DNA from: Paenibacillus faecis
Lineage (GTDB): Bacteria > Bacillota > Bacilli > Paenibacillales > Paenibacillaceae
Reading direction: 5' to 3'
Length of the DNA: 64,000 nucleotides
Assembly: GCF_008084145.1 (NCBI RefSeq)
Contig: NZ_VSDO01000003.1
Coordinates: forward strand, 1-64,000
Every line of letters starts with the position of its first letter. The first letter of the stretch is position 1. The notes under the pieces are model-generated. The model made no database searches. It was not told the DNA's origin and saw only the letters and a program-made list of their open reading frames with translations. The translations under genes were made by a program, and so were the position numbers. Below, piece by piece: positions 48,572 through 58,548 of the stretch.

Positions 48572-48589
48572 GGTTTCATCTCCCCACTC

Positions 48590-50584
48590 TTATTCCGCCT
48601 TCAGTTCCATTATGGCGTCACGCAGCTCCGCAGCCCGTTCGAACTGCAGGTTCTTGGCGGCTTCTTTCATTTCTTTCTCCATGCGGCCAATCAATGCCTC
48701 GCGATCGCGCTTCGACATCTTGCCCTTCGTCGCGTCGGCCAGATAATCGCTCTTGCTTTCGGCCACCCGCGTCGCCTCAATAACGTCGCGCACTTTCTTG
48801 CGAATCGTCTGCGGCGTGATTCCGTGTTTTTCGTTGTAGGCTATCTGGATCGAACGGCGCCGTTCGGTTTCCTTGATCGCTTTATCCATCGACTCCGTAA
48901 TCTGGTCGCCATACATCAGCACGCGCCCTTCCGAGTTCCGGGCCGCGCGTCCGATCGTCTGAATCAGCGACCGTTCCGAACGCAGGAAACCTTCCTTGTC
49001 GGCATCCAAGATCGCCACGAGCGAAACCTCGGGCAAATCCAGCCCTTCCCGCAGCAGGTTGATCCCGATCAGAACATGGAACGTCCCCAGGCGCAAATCG
49101 CGCAAAATGCTCATCCGTTCCAGTGTTTTGATATCCGAGTGCAAATAACGGACCTTAATGCCGATTTCTTTCAGATAATCCGTAAGGTCTTCCGACATCT
49201 TCTTCGTCAGCGTCGTCACCAGCACCCGTTCGTCCCGGTCGATCCGGTCCCGGATTTCGCCGATCAGATCATCGATCTGACCCTTCGTCGGACGCACTTC
49301 GATAATCGGATCCAGCAATCCCGTCGGCCGGATAATCTGTTCCACCATCGTATCGCAATGTTCGATTTCGTAAGGTCCCGGCGTAGCCGATACATAAATC
49401 AGCTGCCCGGCCTTCTCCTCAAATTCCTCGAATTTGAGCGGTCGGTTATCGAGCGCCGAAGGAAGGCGGAAGCCGTGGTCGACGAGCACGTTTTTCCGAG
49501 CCTGGTCACCGTTGTACATCGCGCGGATTTGCGGCAGTGTGACGTGGGATTCGTCGATCACGATCAGAAAGTCGTCCGGAAAATAATCCAGCAGCGTATA
49601 CGGCGTCGCCCCGCGCTCCCGGAACGTGAGCGGTCCGGAATAGTTCTCGATGCCCGAACAGAATCCGACTTCCTTCATCATTTCGATGTCGTACCGGGTC
49701 CGCTGCTCCAGCCGCTGCGCTTCCAGCAGCTTGCCCTGGGAGCGGAACAGCTCGAGCCGCTCTTCCAGCTCGCGCTCGATATTTTGCAAAGCGATCCGCA
49801 TCGTCTCTTCCTGGGTCACAAAGTGCGAAGCCGGGAAGATCGCGATATGATCGCGTTCCGCGACCAGCTCTCCGGTCAATACGTCGATTTCGGTAATCCG
49901 TTCGATTTCGTCGCCGAAAAATTCGACCCTTACCGCCTGCTCGCCTTTCGATGCCGGAAAGATTTCCAGGACATCGCCGCGAACGCGAAAAGTCCCCCGC
50001 ACGAAGTTAATATCGTTCCGTTGATATTGAATATCCACCAAACGGCTCAAAATCTGGTTCCGCGGTTTCTCCATCCCCACGCGCAGCGAAAGAACGAGGT
50101 TTCGGTACTCCATCGGCGAACCGAGGCCGTATATACAGGACACGCTGGCCACAATAATGACGTCCCGCCGTTCGAACAACGAACTGGTCGCGGAGTGTCT
50201 TAACTTATCGATCTCTTCGTTAATGCTGGAATCTTTCTCGATGTAGGTATCGGAGGATGGAATATAGGCTTCCGGCTGGTAGTAGTCATAGTAACTTACG
50301 AAGTAGTCAACGGAGTTGTTCGGAAAAAACTCTTTGAATTCGCTGGCCAATTGGGCCGCCAGCGTTTTGTTGTGGGCGATGACCAGAGTGGGCCTTCCGA
50401 GCTTGGCGATCGTTTGGGCGATCGTGAAGGTTTTTCCTGTACCGGTGGCTCCCAACAGCGTCTGGTGCTTTTTACCCATTTTTACACCCTCGACCAATTC
50501 CTCGATGGCCTTCGGTTGGTCGCCCTGTGGCGAAAATTCGGAAATTAGCTCGAATTTATTGTTGCTTAAGACAATTTCACTCAT
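48590..50584 (-). CDS. uvrB: Excinuclease ABC subunit B
   Basis: About 664 residues: Walker [13 protein letters not shown], the beta-hairpin region [21 protein letters not shown], helicase motifs including DESHVTLPQ and [14 protein letters not shown], and the C-terminal UVR domain ([29 protein letters not shown]) that binds UvrC. The frame is open from GTG at 50596; ATG at 50584, giving [11 protein letters not shown], has AAGGG 11 bases upstream. The short gap to uvrA indicates one operon. The gap to the divergent motA gene (50597-50821) is AT-rich and probably holds both promoters, which I could not assign. Confidence 0.98.
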   Translation of the reverse strand: MSEIVLSNNKFELISEFSPQGDQPKAIEELVEGVKMGKKHQTLLGATGTGKTFTIAQTIAKLGRPTLVIAHNKTLAAQLASEFKEFFPNNSVDYFVSYYDYYQPEAYIPSSDTYIEKDSSINEEIDKLRHSATSSLFERRDVIIVASVSCIYGLGSPMEYRNLVLSLRVGMEKPRNQILSRLVDIQYQRNDINFVRGTFRVRGDVLEIFPASKGEQAVRVEFFGDEIERITEIDVLTGELVAERDHIAIFPASHFVTQEETMRIALQNIERELEERLELFRSQGKLLEAQRLEQRTRYDIEMMKEVGFCSGIENYSGPLTFRERGATPYTLLDYFPDDFLIVIDESHVTLPQIRAMYNGDQARKNVLVDHGFRLPSALDNRPLKFEEFEEKAGQLIYVSATPGPYEIEHCDTMVEQIIRPTGLLDPIIEVRPTKGQIDDLIGEIRDRIDRDERVLVTTLTKKMSEDLTDYLKEIGIKVRYLHSDIKTLERMSILRDLRLGTFHVLIGINLLREGLDLPEVSLVAILDADKEGFLRSERSLIQTIGRAARNSEGRVLMYGDQITESMDKAIKETERRRSIQIAYNEKHGITPQTIRKKVRDVIEATRVAESKSDYLADATKGKMSKRDREALIGRMEKEMKEAAKNLQFERAAELRDAIMELKAE

Positions 50585-50821
50585 TGTCCACATCACCCTT
50601 ATCGTCTAAAATGAAAAATGTACTTCTTGTTATATGCAGTAGATTTGAACCAGGCACTTTATATTAACCTGTATTCTCATCTCTTAATTAAAGATATACA
50701 GGGAAGTCTCATTTTTATCGGCTCATCCCCAAAAATAAGAATGAGTGTTCCCATAGATTATACCTTGTTTAGAAATGGGATGCAATCGATAAGTCATGGA
50801 ATAGGAGTTGTTTAACAGTCG

Positions 50822-51607
50822 ATGGATATCGCAACGATTCTGGGCATCATTATTGGACTGGCCGCGCTGATCGGCGGATTTTTATGGGAGGGCGGAGAGC
50901 TTGGCGGGCTTATGCAGATCGCTTCGGCCGTCATCGTGCTTGGCGGTACGCTGGCCGCCGTTATGGTTAGCTACCCGCTGGCCAAACTGAAGACCGTCCC
51001 GCGCGCGCTCGCCCTGGCCTTTACCTCCCGCAAAGAGGATACGACCGAACTGATCGAAGAGCTTGTCGGCATGTCGACGATCGCCCGGCGCGAAGGCGTG
51101 CTGGCTTTGGAGCAAAAGGCGGCGGAACACCAGAACCCTTTTTTAAAGGAAAGCATCCAACTCGTCGTGGACGGTACGGAGCAGAGCATGGTCAAACAAA
51201 TTATGGATTTGGAAATCGACGCCATTCAGCATAAATACGAAGGGTATGCGAAAATTTTTGAATCCGCCGGCGGCTATGCCCCTACGATGGGGATCATCGG
51301 TACGGTCATGGGCCTCATCCATGTCCTGGGCAGTCTGAGCGAGCCGACGGCGCTCGGTCCATCCATCGCGCTCGCGTTTACGGCTACGCTGTACGGGGTT
51401 GCCAGCGCGAATCTGATCTTCCTTCCGATCGCTTCCAAGCTGAAGGACCGGGGCGAGGAGGAAGTGGCGCGAATGGAAATGATGCTTGAAGGCGTCCTAT
51501 CCCTGCAAAACGGAGACCATCCGATTCTCGTGCGGCGCAAGCTGGAATCTTATACCGCCGGGGCTCGCCATGGCCTGCCGCAATCCGGGGAGACGGAAAG
51601 CGTATGA
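50822..51607 (+). CDS. motA: Flagellar motor stator protein MotA
   Basis: A 261-residue protein with four hydrophobic helices (IATILGIIIGLAALIGGFLWEGG, ISAVIVLGGT-like second helix, then AGGYAPTMGIIGTVMGLIHVLG and ALAFTATLYGVASANLIFLPIASK) and the charged cytoplasmic loop between helices 2 and 3, typical of MotA/PomA. With MotB it forms the ion-conducting stator. The final codons overlap the motB start (ATGA). AGGAG is 13 bases before the ATG, a weak spacing. No other flagellar genes are in the window. Confidence 0.93.
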   Translation: MDIATILGIIIGLAALIGGFLWEGGELGGLMQIASAVIVLGGTLAAVMVSYPLAKLKTVPRALALAFTSRKEDTTELIEELVGMSTIARREGVLALEQKAAEHQNPFLKESIQLVVDGTEQSMVKQIMDLEIDAIQHKYEGYAKIFESAGGYAPTMGIIGTVMGLIHVLGSLSEPTALGPSIALAFTATLYGVASANLIFLPIASKLKDRGEEEVARMEMMLEGVLSLQNGDHPILVRRKLESYTAGARHGLPQSGETESV

Positions 51608-52482
51608 GCCGGAATCCAAGACCGCAGCGGCGGGGCCGGCGGGAGGGCAAGGAAAACCATGACCGCTGGCTGATCACCTATGCCGATCTGATCACGCTGC
51701 TGCTCATTTTTTTCGTCGTCATGTACGCGATGAGCCGCCTGGACGTGGAGAAGTACGACATCGTCACGCAATCCCTGCAGCTCACCTTCAGCAACGGGGA
51801 CTCGTTGATTGAAAAAGGCACCGGGGTTCTCGGAAGCGAGGATCGCCACGCATTCAAAAATCCGCCGACGGACTCCGCCGGACAAGGAGAACAAGGCCCG
51901 GGGCAAGGCGGTCCGAACGGGCAAAACGCCAAAAGCCCCTCGGGTCAGCCGGAGCGGGACGGCGGCGACTCGTCGCAAAAGCCGCTGACCGACCGGGAGC
52001 TCGCCTTCCGCAAGCAGGAGGAGGAGCTGCAAAACCTGATGGGTCTTATCGAAGCTTACGTGAAGGAAAACCAGTTGGAGGACCAGATCCGGGTGGCGGA
52101 TTTGCCTAAGGGAATCTCGATCACCCTGAGCGACCGCTTCCTGTTTGATCAGGGCAAAGCCGCGCTGAAGCCCGACTCCGCCAAAACGCTAACCAAACTG
52201 GCCAGCTTATTCCGCCGGTTGGATACGATGATCAGCATCGAAGGCCACACGGATAACGTCCCGATCGGCAGAGGCTTCGATTTCAAGGACAACTGGGAGC
52301 TTTCGGGGGAGCGGGCCTTGTCGGTGCTGCGGTTTTTCCTCGACCGGGAGAAGCTCGATCCGGAGGACTTCCAATACGCCGGCTACGCGGATACCCGCCC
52401 GGCCGCCGACAACGCCACCGCGGCGGGACGGCAAAAAAACCGCCGCGTGGAAATCACCGTGCTGCGGCAGCTACAGCAGTAA
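51604..52482 (+). CDS. motB: Flagellar motor stator protein MotB
   Basis: A 292-residue protein: one N-terminal membrane helix WLITYADLITLLLIFFVVMYAMS with the ion-binding Asp, a Gly/Gln/Pro-rich linker (about residues 85-130, longer than usual) and a C-terminal OmpA-like peptidoglycan-binding domain (SITLSDRFLFDQGKAAL, IEGHTDNVPIGRG, NRRVEITVL). It anchors the stator to the cell wall. Four-base overlap with motA shows translational coupling; a strong terminator follows. Confidence 0.94.
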   Translation: MSRNPRPQRRGRREGKENHDRWLITYADLITLLLIFFVVMYAMSRLDVEKYDIVTQSLQLTFSNGDSLIEKGTGVLGSEDRHAFKNPPTDSAGQGEQGPGQGGPNGQNAKSPSGQPERDGGDSSQKPLTDRELAFRKQEEELQNLMGLIEAYVKENQLEDQIRVADLPKGISITLSDRFLFDQGKAALKPDSAKTLTKLASLFRRLDTMISIEGHTDNVPIGRGFDFKDNWELSGERALSVLRFFLDREKLDPEDFQYAGYADTRPAADNATAAGRQKNRRVEITVLRQLQQ

Positions 52483-52492
52483 GAAAAAGCGC

Positions 52493-52521
52493 AACCCCCG
52501 TCCGGGCTGGACGGGGGTTTT
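52493..52521 (+). terminator. Terminator of motAB
   Basis: CCCCCGTCC and GGACGGGGG pair around GGGCT and are followed by TTTT, ten bases after the motB stop. Confidence 0.9.
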
Positions 52522-52650
52522 GGTTTCGGGCGGAATCTACAGGAGTTGTTCCATTCCGCTCCGGCCGCCTGCGGGCACAGGAATAACCGGATAAGTACCG
52601 GTTACTTGGGTCCGTTTGGCAAAATCCCAGGCAACAGCCTCAATTCACCA

Positions 52651-53046
52651 AGCGTTGCGTTAAAACTTCACATGGGTGCCGACCTTGCCAGCCTTTATGA
52701 GACTTTTTTGCCGATTTTAGCGACGGCGTGGCGAATTGGGTCAGGTACCCGCAGCTTCGTTAGCCGCCCGCCGAATAACGGCCTTTTGGGCCGTTATTTC
52801 GCCCCGATTCGGCTCCACGGGCATAATAGAGGTCAAAAAGGGCCTTATTTACCTTGTGCGGACCCCGAATCAGGGTTTGGAGCGCCTTTTTCCAAAAATA
52901 AGAGCCTAAAAGGCCGCTATTCCGTTCCGATGAGCTAAATTCGACAAAATAGCGCCTTAAATGCCCCTTATTCATATCCCCCCTACCTAAAAACGGAGTC
53001 GGCCCGCTGACAAATTGGCCCGAGTTTAATTTTTTTATGCAACGCT
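52651..53046 (+). repeat. Dispersed hairpin-rich intergenic repeat, copy 2 (most complete)
   Basis: Between motB and the minJ-like gene. It contains a perfect 10-base palindrome AATAACGGCC-TTTTG-GGCCGTTATT (52774-52798) and three more imperfect palindromes with AATAGAGG, AATAAGAGCC and AATAGCGCC arms at roughly 45-70 base intervals. The region from 52800 to 52975 is highly similar to copy 1. AGCGTTGC at 52651 and GCAACGCT at 53039-53046 are inverted 8-base ends that may delimit the element; copy 1 ends at the same GCAACGCT (10048-10055). No transposase or target duplication is evident. Confidence 0.8.
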
Positions 53047-53128
53047 AGTGCTGTTGCGGGTGCGTCGCCGTTGCTGTTGCTGTTGCGGGCCCCGAAATCG
53101 GGGGTTGGCCCGTTATTGGGCTGTGGCG

Positions 53129-53175
53129 CAAAAAACGCCGAAATCGCTGAAGAGATCCCAGCGATTTCGGCGTTT
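53129..53175 (-). terminator. Terminator after the minJ-like gene
   Basis: AAACGCCGAAATCGCT and AGCGATTTCGGCGTTT form a perfect 16-base stem; on the minus strand six T follow. Confidence 0.92.
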
Positions 53176-53233
53176 ATCGGCCCCGGCGGCGGGAAGCCGC
53201 CGCCGAGCCGAGGCGACCCGCCCGCGATGCGCG

Positions 53234-54553
53234 CTAGCGGGCGGCGTCGCTCACGCCCGCCTCGCCCTCGGCGGCGGGCGCTGCCCCGCGCCGCGCGGCG
53301 TGCGCGCCGCGGCGCGGCTTCAGCAGCTGCAGCAGCGAAAGCGGCTGCAGCCGCACCGTCGCCGGCGCTTGCTCGTCCGGCGCCAGGATCGCGCCGAGCT
53401 GGTGATGCTCGCCGGCGTAGATCGCGCGCTGGAGGAACTTGCTCTCGCCCGCGAGGTTGCGGACCTCCAGCTTGCAAAACGCCGACTGGATGCGCAGCGC
53501 CGCATGCAGCTCCTCCTTCGTGGGAACCGGCACGCCGTTCACACGGACGATCGTTTCCCCGGGCTGGATGCCGAGCTCCTCCGCCGGACTGCCCGGCAGC
53601 ACGGCCAGCACTTTCAGCCCGCCCTGCGGATGCACGAACAGCGGACTGCGCTGCTGTTCCTCCAGGCGGCTGAACCACACCAGCGCCTCGTGCAGCCCGA
53701 AAGCCGCCAGCGCGGCCACCAGCGTCAGCGGTGCCCACCAGTTCGCCAGCAGGGCCAGCGCGATGACGATCAGGCCGTAGATCAGCAAACGGCCTGACGT
53801 CACCCGCGCCTTCTGCTGCGGCAAGAGGCCGGTCGTCACCTCCGCGAAGCCGATGACGACCGGCAGGGCCATCATCCCGAAGCCGCCCTGCCAGGCTTCG
53901 CCCCCGAACAGCGGGGTCCACGGCAGGACCCCGCCCGCCGTCTGCGCCGGGATCAGCAGCAGCAGCGGCACCGGCCACAGGCTCTGCATCGTGTACCCCC
54001 CGACCGGCTTGCCGCGCTTGCCCTCAAAAAACAGCGGGCCGGCAAATGAAGCCCCCTGCCACCGGACCAGCATGCCTTCGGCCAAGTGCAGCAGGCCGAC
54101 CAGACAGAGCAGTGCCGGGATATTCAATTCCCGAACCGCGCTGACGCAAGCCTCCACCGGGCCGCTTCCCGTAAACCCCGGGAATAAATTGAGCCCGAAC
54201 TGAACCGCACCGAGCAATCCGACCGAGTAAGCCAGGCAAAGATAGCGTACACGCAGCAGGAGCAGCAAAATCGCGGCAACCCAGATGCACAGCAGCCCTT
54301 CTACGGTCAGCGTCATCCCGATAAACGCCGAAACCAGCGAAACCCCCAATCCGGCGAGCAGGCCGCCGAGCACGGTCCGCCAGGTCTGACGCAGCCAGCC
54401 GTGCAGCCGGACATGAAACAGCTTGCGCTCCAACATCACCTGCCTGCGGTACAACAGCATAATCAGTATGATCGAAATATAGTAAAACGGCTGCAAGAGC
54501 AGCTGTACTCCCGCCTCCGTCAAATTCCACAATCCTTCCAGCCATAGCTCCAC
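53234..54553 (-). CDS. minJ: PDZ domain integral membrane protein, MinJ-like
   Basis: A 439-residue protein with about eight hydrophobic helices in the first 300 residues and a PDZ domain at about 320-395 (LKVLAVLPGSPAEELGIQPGETIVRVNGVPVPTKEELHAAL). In Bacillus subtilis MinJ has this plan and lies close to ctpB, ftsX, ftsE and uvrBA, as here; it links DivIVA to MinD in division-site placement. The C-terminal 40 residues are Ala/Arg-rich and extremely GC-rich. The assignment rests on topology plus gene order; YvjB-type PDZ proteins of other function are the alternative. Confidence 0.75.
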   Translation of the reverse strand: MELWLEGLWNLTEAGVQLLLQPFYYISIILIMLLYRRQVMLERKLFHVRLHGWLRQTWRTVLGGLLAGLGVSLVSAFIGMTLTVEGLLCIWVAAILLLLLRVRYLCLAYSVGLLGAVQFGLNLFPGFTGSGPVEACVSAVRELNIPALLCLVGLLHLAEGMLVRWQGASFAGPLFFEGKRGKPVGGYTMQSLWPVPLLLLIPAQTAGGVLPWTPLFGGEAWQGGFGMMALPVVIGFAEVTTGLLPQQKARVTSGRLLIYGLIVIALALLANWWAPLTLVAALAAFGLHEALVWFSRLEEQQRSPLFVHPQGGLKVLAVLPGSPAEELGIQPGETIVRVNGVPVPTKEELHAALRIQSAFCKLEVRNLAGESKFLQRAIYAGEHHQLGAILAPDEQAPATVRLQPLSLLQLLKPRRGAHAARRGAAPAAEGEAGVSDAAR

Positions 54554-54620
54554 AAGAGTCCACTCCCCTTATCCCCGATGATGAGCTTCCGCGATGCCGT
54601 TTCCTCCGCTTCAAACCACA

Positions 54621-54650
54621 GAAAAAAAGAAGGCCGGAAAGCAGCCTTCT
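54621..54650 (-). terminator. Terminator after the CtpB-like protease gene
   Basis: On the minus strand AGAAGGC and GCCTTCT pair around CCGGAAAGCA and are followed by seven T, directly after the stop codon. Confidence 0.85.
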
Positions 54651-56116
54651 TACTTCTTCGACACCGGGCTTTCGATTTCCTTCCGAATCTCGGCGATCGC
54701 CCGGTTCATTTGGTTGTCATTTTTTGGATCACGGATTTCTTTCACCAGAGCCGCTTCAAGCGCTTCCGCCGTTTTGGCGTCAAGTACTCCTGTGGCTTCG
54801 AGTTTCTGCGCCTCCTGGAACTTCTTGAGCGCATTCTCCGTCGCTTTGCTGAAATACCCGTCGGTCCGCCCCGGTTCATAGCCCAGGCCCTCCAGCATCG
54901 TCTGCGCGCTCTTAATGTCTTCGCCGAGCATATCGTATTTGAACGTTTTCTCTTTATTGATCGGCGCTACGGAAAAATAACCCGGCTGGGACACCGCGAC
55001 GTCCGGTTGAATTCCCTTTTTGTGAATCCATTCGCCCTTCGGGGTCAGCCATTTGGCGATCGTCACCTTCAGCAGGCTGCCGTCGCCGAACTCCTTGTTG
55101 AAGCTCGTCTGTACCGTGCCTTTGCCATATGTCGCCTCGCCGATCAGCTTGGCTCCCGCCGATTCCTGCAGCGCGCCCGCCAATATTTCGGACGCGCTCG
55201 CGCTGCCCTTGTTGGTAATGACAGCGACCGGATAGGCTTTTCCGCTTCCGCCGGAATCGGTCTTGCCCCGCCGCTTGTTCTTGTCCTCGACCTGCACGAT
55301 CGTCTTGCCCTTCGGCACGAACTGTTCCGCCATATCAATGACGATATCCAGCACCCCGCCCGGGTTGTTTCTGACGTCGATCACAAGCCCCTTCATCCCC
55401 TGCTTCTCCAGGTTCTCCAGCTCTTTGCGGAAACGTTCCGCGGTATTCATCGAGAACTCGGTAACCTCGATAACGCCGACGCCGCCCTTTTCCATGCGGG
55501 CATAGACGGTTTCCAGGGCGATATCGTCCCGGACGATCGTGTATTCCAGCGTATTGGCCGAACCGGCCCGCTTCAGTTTGATCTTCGCTTCCGACCCTTT
55601 CGGGCCGCGGATTTTGGAGACCGCTTCATTCAGGCTTAAGCCTTCAAAAGACTCCCCGTTCACCGACAGCAAAATATCCTTCGGTTTGATCCCCGCCTTC
55701 TCGGCCGGCGAGCCTTTGATCGGCGAGACGACGACCACATTGCCGTTCTCCATCGACACCTCGGCCCCGATCCCGGTAAAGGAACCTTCAATCTGTTCCG
55801 AGAACTGCTGTGCCGTCTCCGGTCCCATATAGGAGGAGAAGGGGTCGCCAAGGGCGTTCATCATCCCGTCGATTGCGCCATCCACCAGCTTTTGCTGGTC
55901 CACGCCTTCCACGTAATTGGCTTTGACCAATTCCAGCGCCGTCTCAATCTTCTTAATCCCGTCTTTGGAGGCCGTCTTCCCCGTATCGGCAAAAATCCCG
56001 CTCCGCGCCGGTCCCGTGTCCGCAAAGCTCAACTGACCCGTTAAGGACAGCGTAAACAAGCAACTGATCAACATCGATGCGACAATGAGAAATACGACTG
56101 TTCGTTTCTTATACAT
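54650..56116 (-). CDS. ctpB: S41 family carboxy-terminal processing protease (CtpA/CtpB type)
   Basis: About 488 residues from the ATG at 56116 (preceded by AGGCGGTGA); the frame also allows a TTG at 56164. An N-terminal membrane helix (TVVFLIVASMLISCLFTLSL) leads to a PDZ domain (about residues 95-175, IEGSFTGIGAEVSMENGNVVVVSPIKGSPAEKAGI in part) and the S41 core with NNPGG, catalytic Ser in GSASASEILAGAL and Lys in GEATYGKGTVQ. A C-terminal peptidoglycan-binding-1-like domain (KSAQTMLEGLGYEPGRTDGYF) follows. In Bacillus CtpB acts in sporulation signalling from the intermembrane space; here the same position near ftsXE supports orthology. Confidence 0.88.
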   Translation of the reverse strand: MYKKRTVVFLIVASMLISCLFTLSLTGQLSFADTGPARSGIFADTGKTASKDGIKKIETALELVKANYVEGVDQQKLVDGAIDGMMNALGDPFSSYMGPETAQQFSEQIEGSFTGIGAEVSMENGNVVVVSPIKGSPAEKAGIKPKDILLSVNGESFEGLSLNEAVSKIRGPKGSEAKIKLKRAGSANTLEYTIVRDDIALETVYARMEKGGVGVIEVTEFSMNTAERFRKELENLEKQGMKGLVIDVRNNPGGVLDIVIDMAEQFVPKGKTIVQVEDKNKRRGKTDSGGSGKAYPVAVITNKGSASASEILAGALQESAGAKLIGEATYGKGTVQTSFNKEFGDGSLLKVTIAKWLTPKGEWIHKKGIQPDVAVSQPGYFSVAPINKEKTFKYDMLGEDIKSAQTMLEGLGYEPGRTDGYFSKATENALKKFQEAQKLEATGVLDAKTAEALEAALVKEIRDPKNDNQMNRAIAEIRKEIESPVSKK

Positions 56117-56227
56117 GATTAACTTCACCGCCTGTGTTTGTTCGGTTTCCCAATTTCCTGCCAAAAAATAGAACGTCCCATAGTATATGCCCGGCTTGTA
56201 CGGATTATTTACAAAACTACATGAACG

Positions 56228-56266
56228 AAAAACGGATGCGCCGCCCTTGCGGACGACGATCCGTTT
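56228..56266 (-). terminator. Terminator after the M23 hydrolase gene
   Basis: AACGGAT and ATCCGTT pair with CCGC/GCGG inside; on the minus strand TTTTTCG follows. Confidence 0.8.
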
Positions 56267-56287
56267 GTAATCGGCATTTCTATTTTA

Positions 56288-57532
56288 TTATAAATAAGGC
56301 ATCGGGTCCACCGGATTGCCGTTAATCCGGACTTCAAAGTGGCAATGCGGCCCCGTGGAGTTCCCCGTGCTGCCGACCTCGGCGATTTTTTCGCCCCGTT
56401 TCACCTGCTGCCCTTTCTCCACCTTGATGCCGCCGTTGCGGATATGACCGTACAGCGTCCACACGTTATCGCCATGGTCAATAATCACCGTGTTTCCGTA
56501 GCCGCTCCACCACTCGGCGACGATCACGACGCCGCCCTCGGCGGCATGGATATCCGTGCCTTGAGGAGCCGCGAGGTCAACCCCCGTATGCGTCTTCCGC
56601 TTGCCCGTAATCGGATGGATCCGGCTTCCGTAACCGGAAGACAACCGGGCTCCGTTAACCGGCAGCCCCATCGAGCCGCCGTTTCCATGAAATCCGCCGG
56701 ACGACGAGCCCGACGAAGCCGAGGAGGATGAGGATTTTTTGCGTTTGTAAGTATAGATCTGAGCCGCTTTCAGCTTGTTCTTCTCTTTCTCCAGCGAAGC
56801 CCGTTTGGTCGCCAACTCCACCAGAAGCTTCTCCTGCTCTTCGCTGATATCGTCGGATTCTTCGATCTCCGCGTAATATTTGGCAATGAGCTGCTGTTTC
56901 TCTTCTTCTTTCTTCTCGAGCGTGCTTCTCCGTGATTCCGCGTCGGCGTAGAGCTTCTTCACCTTATCGTACTCGTTGTTCAGCTTCTCCTGCTGCTCCA
57001 CGAGCAAGTCCTTGTCCTGCTTGTGTTCCTCCAGCAGCACATGGTCCTGGTTGGCGATCGCCTGCAGCGAATCGGCGCGCTCCAGAAAATCCGTGAAGCT
57101 CGTCGAAGACAGCAGCACGTCGAGATACGAAACCGCGCCATCCGTGTACATGAGCCGGATCCGCGAATCCAGCAGATCGGAACGCTCGGCGATCCGCGCC
57201 TTGGTCTCCTCCAGCTTGACGGCGGTATCCCGCAGTTGCTGTTCGGTATTCTCGATGTCCATCGAGATATGGGCCAACTCGTTGCTGACGGTGGTGATTT
57301 GCTGCATCACGATATTCAGATACTCTTTGTTCTTATTTACATAGTGCTGGGCGGACTGTTTTTGCGCCTCCGCCTGTTCCTGCTGTTTCTTGGCCTGCCT
57401 GGCCTGCTCCTGGAGCTGCTTCAGCTCCTTGTCGATCTGATTGATCGTCTTCGATTTGGCAAAACCCTCAGTAGGTTGAAAAATGACAGCGGCTAAAGCG
57501 ATCACGGCAACAATGGATATCCATCTTTTCAA
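56288..57532 (-). CDS. Secreted coiled-coil M23 peptidoglycan hydrolase/EnvC-like activator
   Basis: A 414-residue protein with an N-terminal signal sequence (ISIVAVIALAAVIFQPTEGFA), a long coiled coil (about residues 30-260) and a C-terminal LytM/M23 domain with zinc ligands in HTGVDLAAPQGTD and GPHCHFEV. A Ser/Gly-rich linker (KKSSSSSASSGSSSGG) separates them. Since the LytM zinc residues look intact it may cut peptidoglycan itself rather than only activate amidases. It lies directly downstream of ftsX/ftsE, whose products control such hydrolases through the coiled coil. Confidence 0.9.
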   Translation of the reverse strand: MKRWISIVAVIALAAVIFQPTEGFAKSKTINQIDKELKQLQEQARQAKKQQEQAEAQKQSAQHYVNKNKEYLNIVMQQITTVSNELAHISMDIENTEQQLRDTAVKLEETKARIAERSDLLDSRIRLMYTDGAVSYLDVLLSSTSFTDFLERADSLQAIANQDHVLLEEHKQDKDLLVEQQEKLNNEYDKVKKLYADAESRRSTLEKKEEEKQQLIAKYYAEIEESDDISEEQEKLLVELATKRASLEKEKNKLKAAQIYTYKRKKSSSSSASSGSSSGGFHGNGGSMGLPVNGARLSSGYGSRIHPITGKRKTHTGVDLAAPQGTDIHAAEGGVVIVAEWWSGYGNTVIIDHGDNVWTLYGHIRNGGIKVEKGQQVKRGEKIAEVGSTGNSTGPHCHFEVRINGNPVDPMPYL

Positions 57533-57633
57533 AATCGTTTCCCCATCCTTTGTTAAAGGTAGTCCAAAAGTTAAAAGCTTCCTTCCACTCCCTAAAATTC
57601 ACAACCGACTATTAGCCATAACTTCGATAAAAA

Positions 57634-58548
57634 CTAAACTTTCAGGAATTTGCGAATGGACATCGTACTGCCCCAAATCCCGATCAACAATCCGAGGCCA
57701 AGCAGCAAGCCGCCCACCTGCAAGCCGATTTCACCGACAGGAATGAGTCGGAACGCCAGCGTGATGTCCGCTTTAACGGAATCGACCAACTGATTGTATC
57801 CCACAAACAACAGCGCTACGGTAATGGCGGAGCCTACGAATCCGATCAAGGCCCCCTCCACGAAAAACGGCCACCGGATGAACATATTCGTCGCGCCGAC
57901 CAGCTTCATAATTCCGATCTCCCGGCGCCGGGCCAGGATCGTGACGCGGATCGTATTGGAAATCAAAAACATCGCCATCAGCGCCAGCCCGCCCACAAAA
58001 GCGAATCCGATGTTGCGGATGGCCTTCGTGATTTTGAACAATTTCTCGATCGTGCCTTGTCCATACCGCACTTTGTAGATGGGGTCGTTCGGATACTGGT
58101 CGCTCAGGGCGCTGATTTTGCTCGCCACGTAAGGCACCGTCGTCGGTTCGACCACTTCGATTTTGAGCGTATCGGGGATCGGATTGGTCTTCTCGTCATA
58201 CCCTTCGAGCAGATCCTTCATTTCGTCGCCCATTTTTTTCTTGAAATCCTTGAGGCCTTCCGCCTTCGGGATCAAAGTGACCCGGCTGACCTCGGCCATC
58301 GAGCCGATGTCGTTCTGCAGCTTTTCCCGGGTCGCCTGATCCACGTCCGAATTCAGGTAGGCGCTGATCTCCACCTGGCTGTCCGCCGCATCGGCAAAAG
58401 AGTTGACGTTCAGCACGAGCAGCATGAATACGCCCAATATAAACAGCGAGACGATAATCGACGTAATGGACGCTACCGACATCCACCCGTTGCGGAACAC
58501 ATTTTTGGCGCCTTCCCGCAAATGTCTGAGGAGGGTGTTAAAAGTCAT
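57634..58548 (-). CDS. ftsX: Cell division ABC transporter membrane protein FtsX
   Basis: A 304-residue protein with the FtsX topology: one helix, a large extracellular domain (about residues 50-165) and three helices at the C-terminus, including the conserved RRREIGIMKLVGATNMFIRWPFFVEG stretch. FtsX with FtsE senses division or elongation state and activates a coiled-coil hydrolase outside the membrane. Its start overlaps the ftsE stop by about ten bases. Confidence 0.95.
   Translation of the reverse strand: MTFNTLLRHLREGAKNVFRNGWMSVASITSIIVSLFILGVFMLLVLNVNSFADAADSQVEISAYLNSDVDQATREKLQNDIGSMAEVSRVTLIPKAEGLKDFKKKMGDEMKDLLEGYDEKTNPIPDTLKIEVVEPTTVPYVASKISALSDQYPNDPIYKVRYGQGTIEKLFKITKAIRNIGFAFVGGLALMAMFLISNTIRVTILARRREIGIMKLVGATNMFIRWPFFVEGALIGFVGSAITVALLFVGYNQLVDSVKADITLAFRLIPVGEIGLQVGGLLLGLGLLIGIWGSTMSIRKFLKV

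Noticed and set aside
50790..50800. Sigma-D-like -10 (ATCGATAA) upstream of motA
   Set aside because: No TAAA at the required distance, so it does not qualify as a flagellar sigma promoter.
50597..50821. LexA/DinR box and 65-codon ORF in the uvrB-motA gap
   Set aside because: No CGAAC-N4-GTTCG-like sequence found by eye; the ORF has no ribosome binding site and an unremarkable composition.
52651..53046. Insertion sequence or transposon
   Set aside because: No transposase ORF, no clear target-site duplication; the inverted ends are only eight bases, so it is listed as a repeat.
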